From: Fabrea salina | Lineage: Eukaryota > Ciliophora > Heterotrichea > Heterotrichida > Fabreidae | Length of the DNA stretch: 64,000 nt | Assembly: GCA_022984795.1 (NCBI GenBank) | Contig: JALIHJ010000011.1 | Coordinates: forward strand, 248,001-312,000 | Reading direction: 5' to 3' | Part shown: piece after piece, positions 41,222 to 48,725 of the stretch | Position numbering within the stretch: the stretch's first letter is position 1 | Layout of the letters: each line of letters starts with the position of its first letter | Translations under genes and position numbers: made by a program | Notes under the pieces: model-generated | Seen by the model: only the letters and a program-made list of their open reading frames with translations | Told to the model about the DNA's origin: nothing | The model's database searches: none

Positions 41222-41629
41222 ATGAAAATCCTGACTAAAAAGTACTACTTAAGAAGCAACGTCAAAGAAAGAAAGTCCCAAGACTCAGTTTCTACTGAAA
41301 GCAGCTCAATAAAGCCACAAAGAACCCGAAAAACGGAAAAACAAACCAAAATACTCGAAACAGCTTTTGTGCAAGGGAACTTCTGGGAAAAACAGTGCAT
41401 AAAGAACTTAGCAGTGCAAACAGGCCTCACCCAGGCTCAGGTGTACAAATGGGGGTGGGACTACTCCAGAAAAGCCAAAAAGCTACCTAAGTTGCACAGA
41501 CTGTTATGCGGAGAAATCATCCAGCTTCCTGAACTCGAAACTAGCATGTTCATGACTCAAAGGAACTATAGACTTACACTAAGAGATCCTACCCAAAAGA
41601 CCTCACAAACTCAAGTTAAATTATTCTAA
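41222..41629 (+). CDS. Atypical homeodomain-like protein
   Basis: 135 aa. Residues about 33-87 look like a homeodomain: a basic arm (QRTRKTEKQTKILETAF), helix 2 (KQCIKNLAVQTGL), then TQAQVYKWGWDYSRKAKK as helix 3. The invariant Trp48 equivalent is kept (YKW), but WFxNRR is WGWDYSR, so the base-contacting Asn51 is Asp. The helix-turn-helix spacing and the basic end are otherwise typical, so DNA binding with altered specificity, or loss of it, are both possible. Overlaps the convergent NADAR gene by 9 bp. Confidence 0.75.
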   Translation: MKILTKKYYLRSNVKERKSQDSVSTESSSIKPQRTRKTEKQTKILETAFVQGNFWEKQCIKNLAVQTGLTQAQVYKWGWDYSRKAKKLPKLHRLLCGEIIQLPELETSMFMTQRNYRLTLRDPTQKTSQTQVKLF

Positions 41630-42064
41630 CTGGTCTCTGAGTTGCATGAGCAAAACACCCATTCTGTTTTTAGACCCAGCCAAAGAACCTCCCCAGTAGT
41701 AGTCTTTGTGGGAGTCCTCAACTAAAGTTGCAGGCGCAGTGCTCAACAAAGCTTGTCTTAGTTCAGAGTGCTGGCTGAACTTAGCCCTGATGCCTGTAGC
41801 CATAACTTGTTCTTTTCTGTGTTGCCACTCTTCCCTGTCGTAGCCTAGTTGTTTAGCAGTTCTTTGGGCTTCCTTTGGAGTTTTGCACTCTAGCACCTTT
41901 GAAAACTTCCAACTTTCCTCAAACTTTTGGCATTGGAAGTAGTGTTCAACTGTAGGATAAGTAATTCCTTCAATAGTTACTGGAGCTGGGTAAAAGTTGC
42001 CTAAGTAAACATTTTCTTGTTTAACACGGGCTGTTGGCTTGCCGTAGAAGTAAACAGTTGCCAT
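41621..42064 (-). CDS. NADAR-family (YbiA-like) N-glycosidase
   Basis: 147 aa, a single NADAR domain: LGNFYPAPVTIEGITYPTVEHYFQCQKF at the N-terminal half and KDYYWGGSLAGSKNRMGVLLMQLR at the end, with the conserved Glu, Trp and Asn residues. YbiA/RibX enzymes cleave N-glycosidic bonds of early riboflavin intermediates, and other members act on NAD/ADP-ribose derivatives or reverse guanine ADP-ribosylation. Which activity applies cannot be read from sequence. Length fits free-standing members (about 150-160 aa). Confidence 0.9.
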   Translation of the reverse strand: MATVYFYGKPTARVKQENVYLGNFYPAPVTIEGITYPTVEHYFQCQKFEESWKFSKVLECKTPKEAQRTAKQLGYDREEWQHRKEQVMATGIRAKFSQHSELRQALLSTAPATLVEDSHKDYYWGGSLAGSKNRMGVLLMQLRDQLE

Positions 42065-42073
42065 TCTTAGTTA

Positions 42074-42592
42074 TTATTTTTGTTTCTTGCTTTTCTTCTG
42101 AGGTTTCGGTCTGTACAAAAGCTTAATTCCAAAACCAAACAAACCAAAGATCACAAGGAACACAACTAACAAGTAACCCCACCCAAAAACAGGACCAGTC
42201 ACTACCTCAGGCTGGGGCTCGGGCTGCATTTCTGATAAGCTCTGGAACAAGTTTTTCTGTGAGTCAGTGAGTTCGGGAGGAAAGTCTCCGTTGAACTGAA
42301 GGAGGTCTAGTTCCATCAAGTGTGAGTGGTTGTACTCAAGGGAGTCTTTTTCACTGATGACTTTTAGGGCCTCTTCCTGAGTGATGGAGTGAAAGCAGTA
42401 CTCCAGAAGGTCTGCTAGCATTTTGTTGAGCACTAGGTCTTCTTGGTGCTTAGAAGACTTTATAACTGAGTCAAGTTCTGCCTGGTTTGCTTCTAAGTAG
42501 TACCTAGAAAGCACCAAGCAAGCACTCATTTTGGTTTTCTTGAGTTGGTCCTGTGCTAGGCATCCAACTATCAGGAAAACTAAACTTAACAT
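42074..42592 (-). CDS. Secretory type I single-pass membrane protein
   Basis: 172 aa. A signal peptide (MLSLVFLIVGCLAQ) probably cleaves after residue 13-14. The lumenal part (about 15-127) is helical and has three Cys at positions that could form disulphides. A strong TM segment (about 130-154, GWGYLLVVFLVIFGLFGFGIKLLY) is followed by a short basic cytosolic tail (RPKPQKKSKKQK), where the KKSKKQK end is dibasic, compatible with ER retrieval. No family recognised. Confidence 0.7.
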   Translation of the reverse strand: MLSLVFLIVGCLAQDQLKKTKMSACLVLSRYYLEANQAELDSVIKSSKHQEDLVLNKMLADLLEYCFHSITQEEALKVISEKDSLEYNHSHLMELDLLQFNGDFPPELTDSQKNLFQSLSEMQPEPQPEVVTGPVFGWGYLLVVFLVIFGLFGFGIKLLYRPKPQKKSKKQK

Positions 42593-42610
42593 TTATTCTT
42601 CAGTAATATA

Positions 42611-43447
42611 TTAAATCATAGCGTTAAGTATTTCTTCAGTAACTATAGTTAAACTTGGAGCTTTAAAGGTAGCAACAACTTCTTTGATGTCGCTGACTCG
42701 GTGTTCCATAGCAAAGAAACTAGGGTTCTCCAAGAGTGCCAGCATAACTTCTAGCAAGGGCTTAACAAGTTCTTCCTCAGAAAGTGTTGAAAGGTGTGAA
42801 AGAACAATGTCGCAAAGAGTCTTTAAGTCGTTTGTGTAGAAGAAAGTGTCCATGGTGTCTTCACACTTAAGCAAGTTCTTGATGCACTCCAGGCAGTCCT
42901 CCAGCAGTTTGTCTTCACTTCTGTTAATCATGTGCAACAGGATCTCTCCGAAGTGGCGGGCGTTCTTGTGTTGGTTGCAGCACTGCACCATGATCTGCTG
43001 GTCGTGGATGAATATCCGCACTAGTATCGAAAGCACAGCTTTGCAAGCCAGTTCGTCTTGAAGGTACTCCAAGGAGTCAAAGCACTGCTTGGCCAAGGCT
43101 AAGCTGCAGTCTAGGTCTTCTTGCTGTGCAAGTATTATAAAGGCGTCATAGGAAACTTCTTCAGTTTCTTTTTTCTCTAGGTACCTTTTAAGTGCTTCCT
43201 TGAACTCTTCATTGTCTAGTTGAGGCCCTACTTTTTCGGGTGAAAACTGGCAGAAGACCCGCAGAATTCTAAGAAACTTTTCAGTGTAAGTGGACTTTTC
43301 GTTGAAGAAGTTTTTGACGAGGGAACTAACTAAGCCGTACTCAGGTTCGGCAATGGAGTCTATCCACTCTTGCACCTTGGGTCCGGGAATCTTTCCTTCG
43401 AGTTTCCCCATCAACTCAAAAATTTCATCGATCTGAGCCAAATCCAT
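42611..43447 (-). CDS. SPIN90/Ldb17/Dip1-like protein (Arp2/3 regulator)
   Basis: 278 aa, all-helical armadillo-like. The segment DTFFYTNDLKTLCDIVLSHLSTL (about 205-227) matches the signature of the SPIN90/NCKIPSD-Ldb17-Dip1 family (FFYTND.K.L.DI...L). In animals and yeasts these proteins activate Arp2/3 to nucleate linear actin filaments without a pre-existing filament. Only the helical domain is present; there is no SH3 or Pro-rich region. It is shorter than Dip1 (about 370 aa). Assignment is from that signature and helical character, so moderate. Confidence 0.72.
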   Translation of the reverse strand: MDLAQIDEIFELMGKLEGKIPGPKVQEWIDSIAEPEYGLVSSLVKNFFNEKSTYTEKFLRILRVFCQFSPEKVGPQLDNEEFKEALKRYLEKKETEEVSYDAFIILAQQEDLDCSLALAKQCFDSLEYLQDELACKAVLSILVRIFIHDQQIMVQCCNQHKNARHFGEILLHMINRSEDKLLEDCLECIKNLLKCEDTMDTFFYTNDLKTLCDIVLSHLSTLSEEELVKPLLEVMLALLENPSFFAMEHRVSDIKEVVATFKAPSLTIVTEEILNAMI

Positions 43448-43472
43448 TTATTTTAATGTACAAAGAATTAAG

Positions 43473-44498
43473 TTAGGAGTCCTTCAAGGAATTTTCAATT
43501 GCCATTTTAATCATGGCTTCTTCGTCCATTTCTTCGTTGTCTTCTTGAATTGAGCGTCTTTCAATGAACTCAGGAATCTCAGAAGTCCCTTCGAGTTGAG
43601 TCAAGTCTACACTAGGAAGGGCGTCGCACATAAGCACTCTGTAGAAAAAATCAGAAACAGCTCCACTGAACTCAAAAGGACGAGTGGAGTTGTGGTCTCC
43701 TTCCATGTACAAAATGTTTTTGTCGCCTGCGTAAGCTTCGTAGACTTCTTTGGAGTGAGCTGGCGCTACGAAGTCGTCGTCGTTTCCTGTTCCAAAGAGC
43801 GAAGGGCAGAAGCACTGCTTAGCAGCGTCCACAGGGTTGAGTTCGTCCAAGTTCATGCCTGTTTTCTTCATGCAAGTTTTTTTTACCATAGAGTAGACAC
43901 TTTTCATCACAAAACCAGGAACCCGTGCGTACTTCTTGCAGAGCTCCATCGCTAACTTCTTGAACGACGAAAAAGGCGAGTCCAGCACCAAACCTGCCAC
44001 CCCGAAGTCCTGACTTGCGTAGAAAATAGCTGTCACAGCCCCCATGCTGCGTCCCCAAAGCCCAATGGCCCCTACTCTCCTTTCTGACCTCAGGTGCTCT
44101 ACAAGGACTCCCAAATCTTCTTTTTCGTTCCACCCGAGGGTGATGTACTCGCCCTCCGACATGCCACAGCCTGCAAAGTCCAAACACACCAAGGTGATGT
44201 TTGACGGCATCAGCACAGGGATCCCTGCTAGTCCTTCTAGTCTTGAAGAGCAGTTGCCGTGTAAGTAAACAACACAAGGAAGCACTTCAGTTACTCGTTC
44301 ACTTTCAACAGGTTCGAAGTGCGAAGCGTAGATTTTGTTTCCTCTTGCGTTGGTGATTGTGAAGTCTGTTCTTTGAAATGTCCTTCCGTGCAGGTTGAAT
44401 TGCGAAGGCCCTAGGTCTTCACTTGAGTACTCTTCTCTGGGAGGCCGAATTATTGCTTGCCACAGCGACCCGTAACCTTCTTTTAGTTTTTTGAACAT
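43473..44498 (-). CDS. Alpha/beta hydrolase with C-terminal ubiquitin-interacting motif
   Basis: 341 aa. The oxyanion/HG motif is VVYLHGNCSSRLEG and the nucleophile elbow GLWGRSMGAVTA (GxSxG). Asp and His candidates are in GNDDDFVAP and MEGDHNST, so the catalytic triad is complete. It resembles the S33/BAAT-like ABHD hydrolases seen widely in ciliates. Residues about 322-341 (EEMDEEAMIKMAIENSLKDS) match a UIM (acidic start, Ala, Ser-Leu). A hydrolase carrying a UIM could act on, or be regulated by, ubiquitinated material. No signal peptide. A USP gene starts 11 bp upstream on the other strand. Confidence 0.87.
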   Translation of the reverse strand: MFKKLKEGYGSLWQAIIRPPREEYSSEDLGPSQFNLHGRTFQRTDFTITNARGNKIYASHFEPVESERVTEVLPCVVYLHGNCSSRLEGLAGIPVLMPSNITLVCLDFAGCGMSEGEYITLGWNEKEDLGVLVEHLRSERRVGAIGLWGRSMGAVTAIFYASQDFGVAGLVLDSPFSSFKKLAMELCKKYARVPGFVMKSVYSMVKKTCMKKTGMNLDELNPVDAAKQCFCPSLFGTGNDDDFVAPAHSKEVYEAYAGDKNILYMEGDHNSTRPFEFSGAVSDFFYRVLMCDALPSVDLTQLEGTSEIPEFIERRSIQEDNEEMDEEAMIKMAIENSLKDS

Positions 44499-44509
44499 TT
44501 AATTATAAG

Positions 44510-45646
44510 ATGGATGAATATGCTACTGCTTGCAGAGGTTTAGAAAACCATATAGGAGCCAACAACTGCTTTTTAAACGTAGTGTTGCAGTCGCTCTGGC
44601 ACTTGCCTTCTTTTAGGGACCAATTCAAAAAAGACTCTTGCCACCACAGTGCTTCAAGTTCCTTCTGTTTGTTTTGTGAACTCCAGTCCCTCTATATCCA
44701 GTATCAGTACAGCGAATCTCCTGTTTTGAACGTAGAGAAAGTCCGCATAGCTTTGGAAGCAACTGCCTCCAACACCAAGGCTTTCAATGCCAACTCAACT
44801 GGCGACGCTGTAGAGGCTTTTGAAGCTATTCTGAATTACTTGCATCAACAAAAAAGTTCTGAAAACTGCAACTGCACAACCCACAAAGTGTTTGGTTTCA
44901 AACTCAACCAAGTTTTGCACTGTGCCTGCAGAAGTTCCTCTGTAAGCAACTCAACTCAGTACCTGCTGCGACTTTACATCACTCAAATGATGGAAATCTC
45001 CCTGAGCAACCCTGAATTGATGTTGGACGAACTGATAGGAAGAGCAGTTTCTGAAGACTCAGCTTGCAAACTCTGCAGTACTTCTAGGGTAGAAAACCAC
45101 TGTGTAAAGTTCCCTAAAGTAAGGACTAGTTAGAACCTAGCAGTGTCACTGACCTGGGCAGACCACACTCCAGAAACCATTGAGTGGTTAGTGAACATGA
45201 TATCTCCAGTGTTGTTTGTCACCCACATTTTCGAGGCTTCAGAGTGCAAGCACCCTAGGTTCATTCTGCGAGGAATGATTTGCTTTACCCTGGGCCACTA
45301 CATTGCTTTTTTCTTCAGCATCAGACGCAATGTTTGGATTCAGTTCGACGACACCCAAGTGAAGTACATAAAGTCTTGGGAAAGTGTCTGCGATAAAATG
45401 CTCAGAGGCAAAATAGCCCCCACAGTGCTTTTTTATGAAAGCGCTAAGTCCCTAGACTCCTACAAAGATACACAAATTCTAGACTGCATAGGGACTCAAA
45501 AAACCAACAGACTCATGGAACCTGAAGTGTACTTTGAAAGCTACGAAGACAGTGAAGTAGTTAACTTAGGCGGGCTTGTTTGGGGAGCGCGGCTTCGTGA
45601 AAGAGAAGCCTACAAGAAAAACATGCACAGGTGCTGTGTTTTCTAA
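44510..45646 (+). CDS. USP53/54-like ubiquitin-specific protease with CaaX-like end
   Basis: 373 aa from exons 44510-45118 and 45134-45646. Removing the 15-nt intron joins FPK to NLAVSLTWADHT in frame. The Cys box is GLENHIGANNCFLNVVLQSLWH with nucleophile C20; the His box is TLGHYIAFFFSIRRNVWIQFDD with H258. The pattern GxxNxxxxNxCFLN..LQ.LWH is closest to USP53/USP54. Both catalytic residues are present, as are Cys pairs of a zinc subdomain (CLFC, CKLC). The chain ends RCCVF, a possible CaaX (CCVF), which would anchor it to membrane, as known for USP32. Confidence 0.9.
45119..45133 (+). other. 15-nt intron (GTAAGGACTAGTTAG)
   Basis: Intron of the USP gene. The unspliced frame stops at its TAG, separating the Cys box from the His box; splicing reunites them. 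A at position 10. Confidence 0.92.
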
Positions 45647-45679
45647 CTAGAATTTAACCAATGACTTAAGTTTAATAAA

Positions 45680-45856
45680 ATGAAGGATAAGGACCAGAAC
45701 CAACAAGGAAGCAACCTTGAAGTTTTGTGTGAATTCGACAACTTTTTCATAGAAATAAAACAAGAACTGAAGGCCAAGCAGCTCCAAGCAGAAAAGCGCT
45801 ACAATTTTGATTTTGAAAAGGAACAGAGTTATAACAATAACCAACTAAAGTATTAA
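45680..45856 (+). CDS. 58-aa Cip/Kip/KRP-like cyclin-dependent kinase inhibitor
   Basis: An ATG-to-TAA frame of 59 codons after the USP gene. Residues 18-23 (EFDNFF) and 38-45 (EKRYNFDF), followed by EKEQSY, match in order and spacing the CDK-inhibitor domain of plant KRPs (E-[ILV]-[DE]-x-FF ... KYNFDF) and the KWNFDF insertion of p27Kip1, which enters the CDK active-site cleft. The upstream cyclin-binding RxLF motif is not seen, so only the kinase-inhibiting part remains. The opposite strand shows a 65-aa frame here, which I regard as its shadow. Such a minimal inhibitor would be unusual. Confidence 0.68.
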   Translation: MKDKDQNQQGSNLEVLCEFDNFFIEIKQELKAKQLQAEKRYNFDFEKEQSYNNNQLKY

Positions 45857-46039
45857 ATTAGTGTTTCCAAAGATTTTCACAGCATTTCTTCCCTTTAAAG
45901 CGCCAAAATCAGATGAATTATTGCGAATGGCTTTAACTTAGCATTTTTGGTTAAGCCTGACCTTCTAGAACACTTGACTAAGTAATTCCTAATTTCTTTA
46001 TAAGGGCTTTCGAACATGATTTTTAAGTTAAGAGCTGCA
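45857..46039. other. 183-bp 3'-3' spacer
   Basis: AT-rich sequence between the convergent CDK-inhibitor and aminotransferase genes. No ORF, repeat or fold stands out. Confidence 0.4.
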
Positions 46040-47008
46040 TTAAGAAAATCTTTCATAGGGAACTGGTTCTGTCAAGTTCTGGTCGAGGTTTCCCGCCAAC
46101 ATAGCTTGTTGAATGTACTTTGTCACTGGACCTACTTCGCCTGTGCCAATACTTTCTCCGTCCCACTCAATTATTCCTTCTACGCGGTCTGCAGAACATT
46201 GGAGCATTTCAACTGCTTTTTTGGCCTCAGAAACGTGGATTTGGCGTTGTTCTACGCCAGAAAGTCTACCTTCTTTAACCAGTTCTTGGGCGTGGTGCAT
46301 GACCCTTTCTATAGTAATCCCGTTGAGTATTTTGTCGAAGGGAGGAGTCACAAGTACTTGCTCTGGAAGTACAAATGCTAAGTTGGCAACGCAACTTTCA
46401 GTGACATAGCCTTCGTCGTCCAACTGCACTCCTAAACGCCCTCCTTTTTCTAGGCTTTCCATTGCACACAAAGCATTCAGTAAGTAGTTAGTGGACTTCA
46501 TTGTTGCAAGGAACTTAGGTTTCAAGGGAACTCCAACTGTGAATTCCTTAAACCCTGCTTCGTAGGGCTTCATGTAATCTGCTTCAGTAACTGCTGCGTA
46601 TAGTGTAGACATTCCAGACGTTGGAACCACTCCTAAACTCCCTGGCCCAGTGCTCATCCAGCACCTAATTTGTGCATTGCGCAACTTAGAAGCCGCTACT
46701 AAGTCCAGTAAAGCTGTCTTCATGTCCTGGGTACTCATAGGAAGCTCAATTCTAGCTTGTTTTGCAGAGGCTTCGAAGCGCCTAAGGTGGCGGTCCATCA
46801 TGATTACGCGTCCTTCAACAATACCAATTACATCAAACACAGAATGCCCTCTGTGGACCATGTGGTCGTCAATAGGGACACTCATAAAGGCAGGGTCAAG
46901 AATGATGCCTCCGAGTCTAGAGTTGTAAAAAGCCTTGATGTACTTAGGGGCTTTATCCTCGAGAGCTGAAAGTATTTCTTCGCTAGAACTGAGAATGCGG
47001 GCCTGCAT
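46040..47008 (-). CDS. Class IV PLP-dependent aminotransferase
   Basis: 322 aa, fold type IV (branched-chain/D-amino-acid aminotransferase family). The PLP Lys is in TMKSTNYLLNALC, the PLP-phosphate binding region is YVTESCVANLAFV (Glu and the Asn), and LNGITIERVM closes the site. The early VHRGHSVFDVIGIVEGRVIMMDRH fits D-alanine transaminase/aminodeoxychorismate-lyase members more than mitochondrial BCAT (length about 320 rather than 380). Likely substrates are D-amino acids or 4-amino-4-deoxychorismate; sequence alone does not decide. No transit peptide. Confidence 0.88.
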   Translation of the reverse strand: MQARILSSSEEILSALEDKAPKYIKAFYNSRLGGIILDPAFMSVPIDDHMVHRGHSVFDVIGIVEGRVIMMDRHLRRFEASAKQARIELPMSTQDMKTALLDLVAASKLRNAQIRCWMSTGPGSLGVVPTSGMSTLYAAVTEADYMKPYEAGFKEFTVGVPLKPKFLATMKSTNYLLNALCAMESLEKGGRLGVQLDDEGYVTESCVANLAFVLPEQVLVTPPFDKILNGITIERVMHHAQELVKEGRLSGVEQRQIHVSEAKKAVEMLQCSADRVEGIIEWDGESIGTGEVGPVTKYIQQAMLAGNLDQNLTEPVPYERFS

Positions 47009-47026
47009 TTATTAACTAAACAATTG

Positions 47027-48481
47027 TTAGAAACTGGATTTATTACAGATCGCGCTGATTTCTTCGTCCTGTCTGCCCTTGGTTTCTTTAAGCATGAGAC
47101 CTGCAATTCCTGCAACTCCAAACAGAAGTGAAAACAGCACAAGACAAATGCTGAAACCACCGCTTAAGTCAAGAATTGGTCCTGCAGTGAGGGGTGCTAA
47201 GAGTCCTCCTAGTCTTGCAAGGGCATTTGCCCACCCGTTTCCTATGTTGCGGATTTCAGTAGGGTAAGACTCCGGAGTGATGGTGTACAAGGCTGCAAAA
47301 CTCATCATCATGAAGAAGTTTATCAAGGAGGAAAAAGCAAGCGTCTAAATAAATCTTACACTGGCCAAGTTAAAAGCAATTTCAAACAAGAAAGTGCAAC
47401 CTGCTGCAAAAACAAAAGGCAGAGCTACAGTCATGCGTCTTCCCAGCCTAGTTTCAACTAGCCATGCTGAAAGCAAGATAGCGGGAATTCCACAGCCTTG
47501 CTGCAATAAGACAACCCCTGCTAGGCTTTTGTTGCCGCTGAGATTGTTGCCACTGTTTTCTAATAAGTCAGGCATGAAAACTGTGATTCCTGTGTACGAG
47601 TATATCGACCCAAAATAAATTATGGTGAACATCAGTGTAGTTTTGATAAATCTGGGTCCAAAGAGTTTTTTCATCATTTCAAAAGCTGACTCTTCTTGGG
47701 TTTCTGGAGTTTCTTCAGTTTCAGGTGTGGTTCTGTCAAGCAACTGCAGGTCATTGGTGGGGGATTGTTCCACTCTGTTGTTTTGTCGAGCAATCTTCTG
47801 AAGGACTTCGTTAGTTTTGTCAACTTGACCCTTACTGAGGTAGTAACTGGGAGTTTCGTCCAATATTTGTCTTATTAAAAAGAAAAAAACTTCTAAAACA
47901 CAGGAAACGCCAGCTTGGAACCTCCAGTCATTTATTGAAGTAGTGTTGGTCTCCGCTATAATTAAGGCAATTAGGGCAGAAACCACGCCTCCGAATGCCC
48001 AACAAGTGGCCAAAATAGTCAAAGTCCAAGCTTTGCTAGGCGGACAAAATTCAGAATAAACTGTGCCTCCTACGGCCAACTCGCCTCCCATTCCAAAACC
48101 CAATATGAACAAAAAAACCATCATCATTTCGAAGTTCACTGAAAACGTCAGACCTAAGCTTGCCAAAGCCGCCACCAAGACGGTCTTTTTGAAAGCAAAC
48201 ATACGCCCAAATTTGTCCCCCAGCACTCCCCAGGCATAACAGCCACAAAACATACCGAAAACGTACATGGAAGTAATGAATCCCCTAACAGATTCATCCA
48301 AGTTCCAATCTTTGCCTGAGTCTTCGATTATGAACCCAAGGTTCGTGGTCCACATCTGGTCAAACATCCAAGCCTACATGAAATTTACAGAACCACATAT
48401 TAAAAACAACTTTTTCTGGTACCTGCCCCAGCCTATTTTCTCTAGCTGGTTTCCAACTAAGCGTGCTGCTGAGTCTGACAT
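47027..48481 (-). CDS. MFS transporter, SV2/SLC22-like, three exons
   Basis: 474 aa from exons 48389-48481, 47360-48373 and 47027-47344. Two 15-nt introns split the frame. Exon 1 (MSDSAARLVGNQLEKIGWGRYQ) supplies the GxGRfQ segment before TM1, and exon 3 supplies TM9-12. About 12 TM segments. The loop-2 signature is WGVLGDKFGRMFAFKK (GxxxDRxGRR type) and TM4 has GFGMGGELAVGGTVYSEF, typical of the SV2/organic-ion branch. Substrate unknown. The last TM is followed by a short tail. Confidence 0.9.
47345..47359 (-). other. 15-nt intron (GTAAGATTTATTTAG)
   Basis: Second intron of the MFS gene. It joins FNLAS to TLAFSSLINFF within a TM region. A at position 10. Confidence 0.92.
48374..48388 (-). 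other. 15-nt intron (GTAAATTTCATGTAG)
   Basis: First intron of the MFS gene, phase 0, joining LFLICGS to AWMFDQMW in the first TM helix. A at position 10. Confidence 0.92.
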
Positions 48482-48725
48482 TTTTTTATAGTTACTCCTC
48501 TCTGACGGATAATCAAACTAAATCATGGAGTTCCATAATCTTTAAAACTCCTTAACTCACCTACTTTGGCCTTAAGACCCACAAACTCCTTTAAACATTA
48601 AATTATACCACCAAACCTAGCTTCCTTCGGATTGCACATTTCTCCCTAAAACCCAAAAATGGCTGCAATTTGTATTTTTGCATTAAATACAAACTAGATA
48701 AGTCAACTAGACAACTAGTTATTAA
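48482..48725. other. 244-bp divergent spacer
   Basis: Between the divergent MFS and pseudohelicase genes. Very AT-rich with only trivial ORFs. Presumably holds both promoters. No repeat or RNA fold noted. Confidence 0.4.

Noticed and set aside
45647-45844. 65-aa hydrophobic ORF on the minus strand
   Set aside because: It is the antisense of the 58-aa CDK-inhibitor-like gene; hydrophobic composition arises from complementing Glu/Lys codons.
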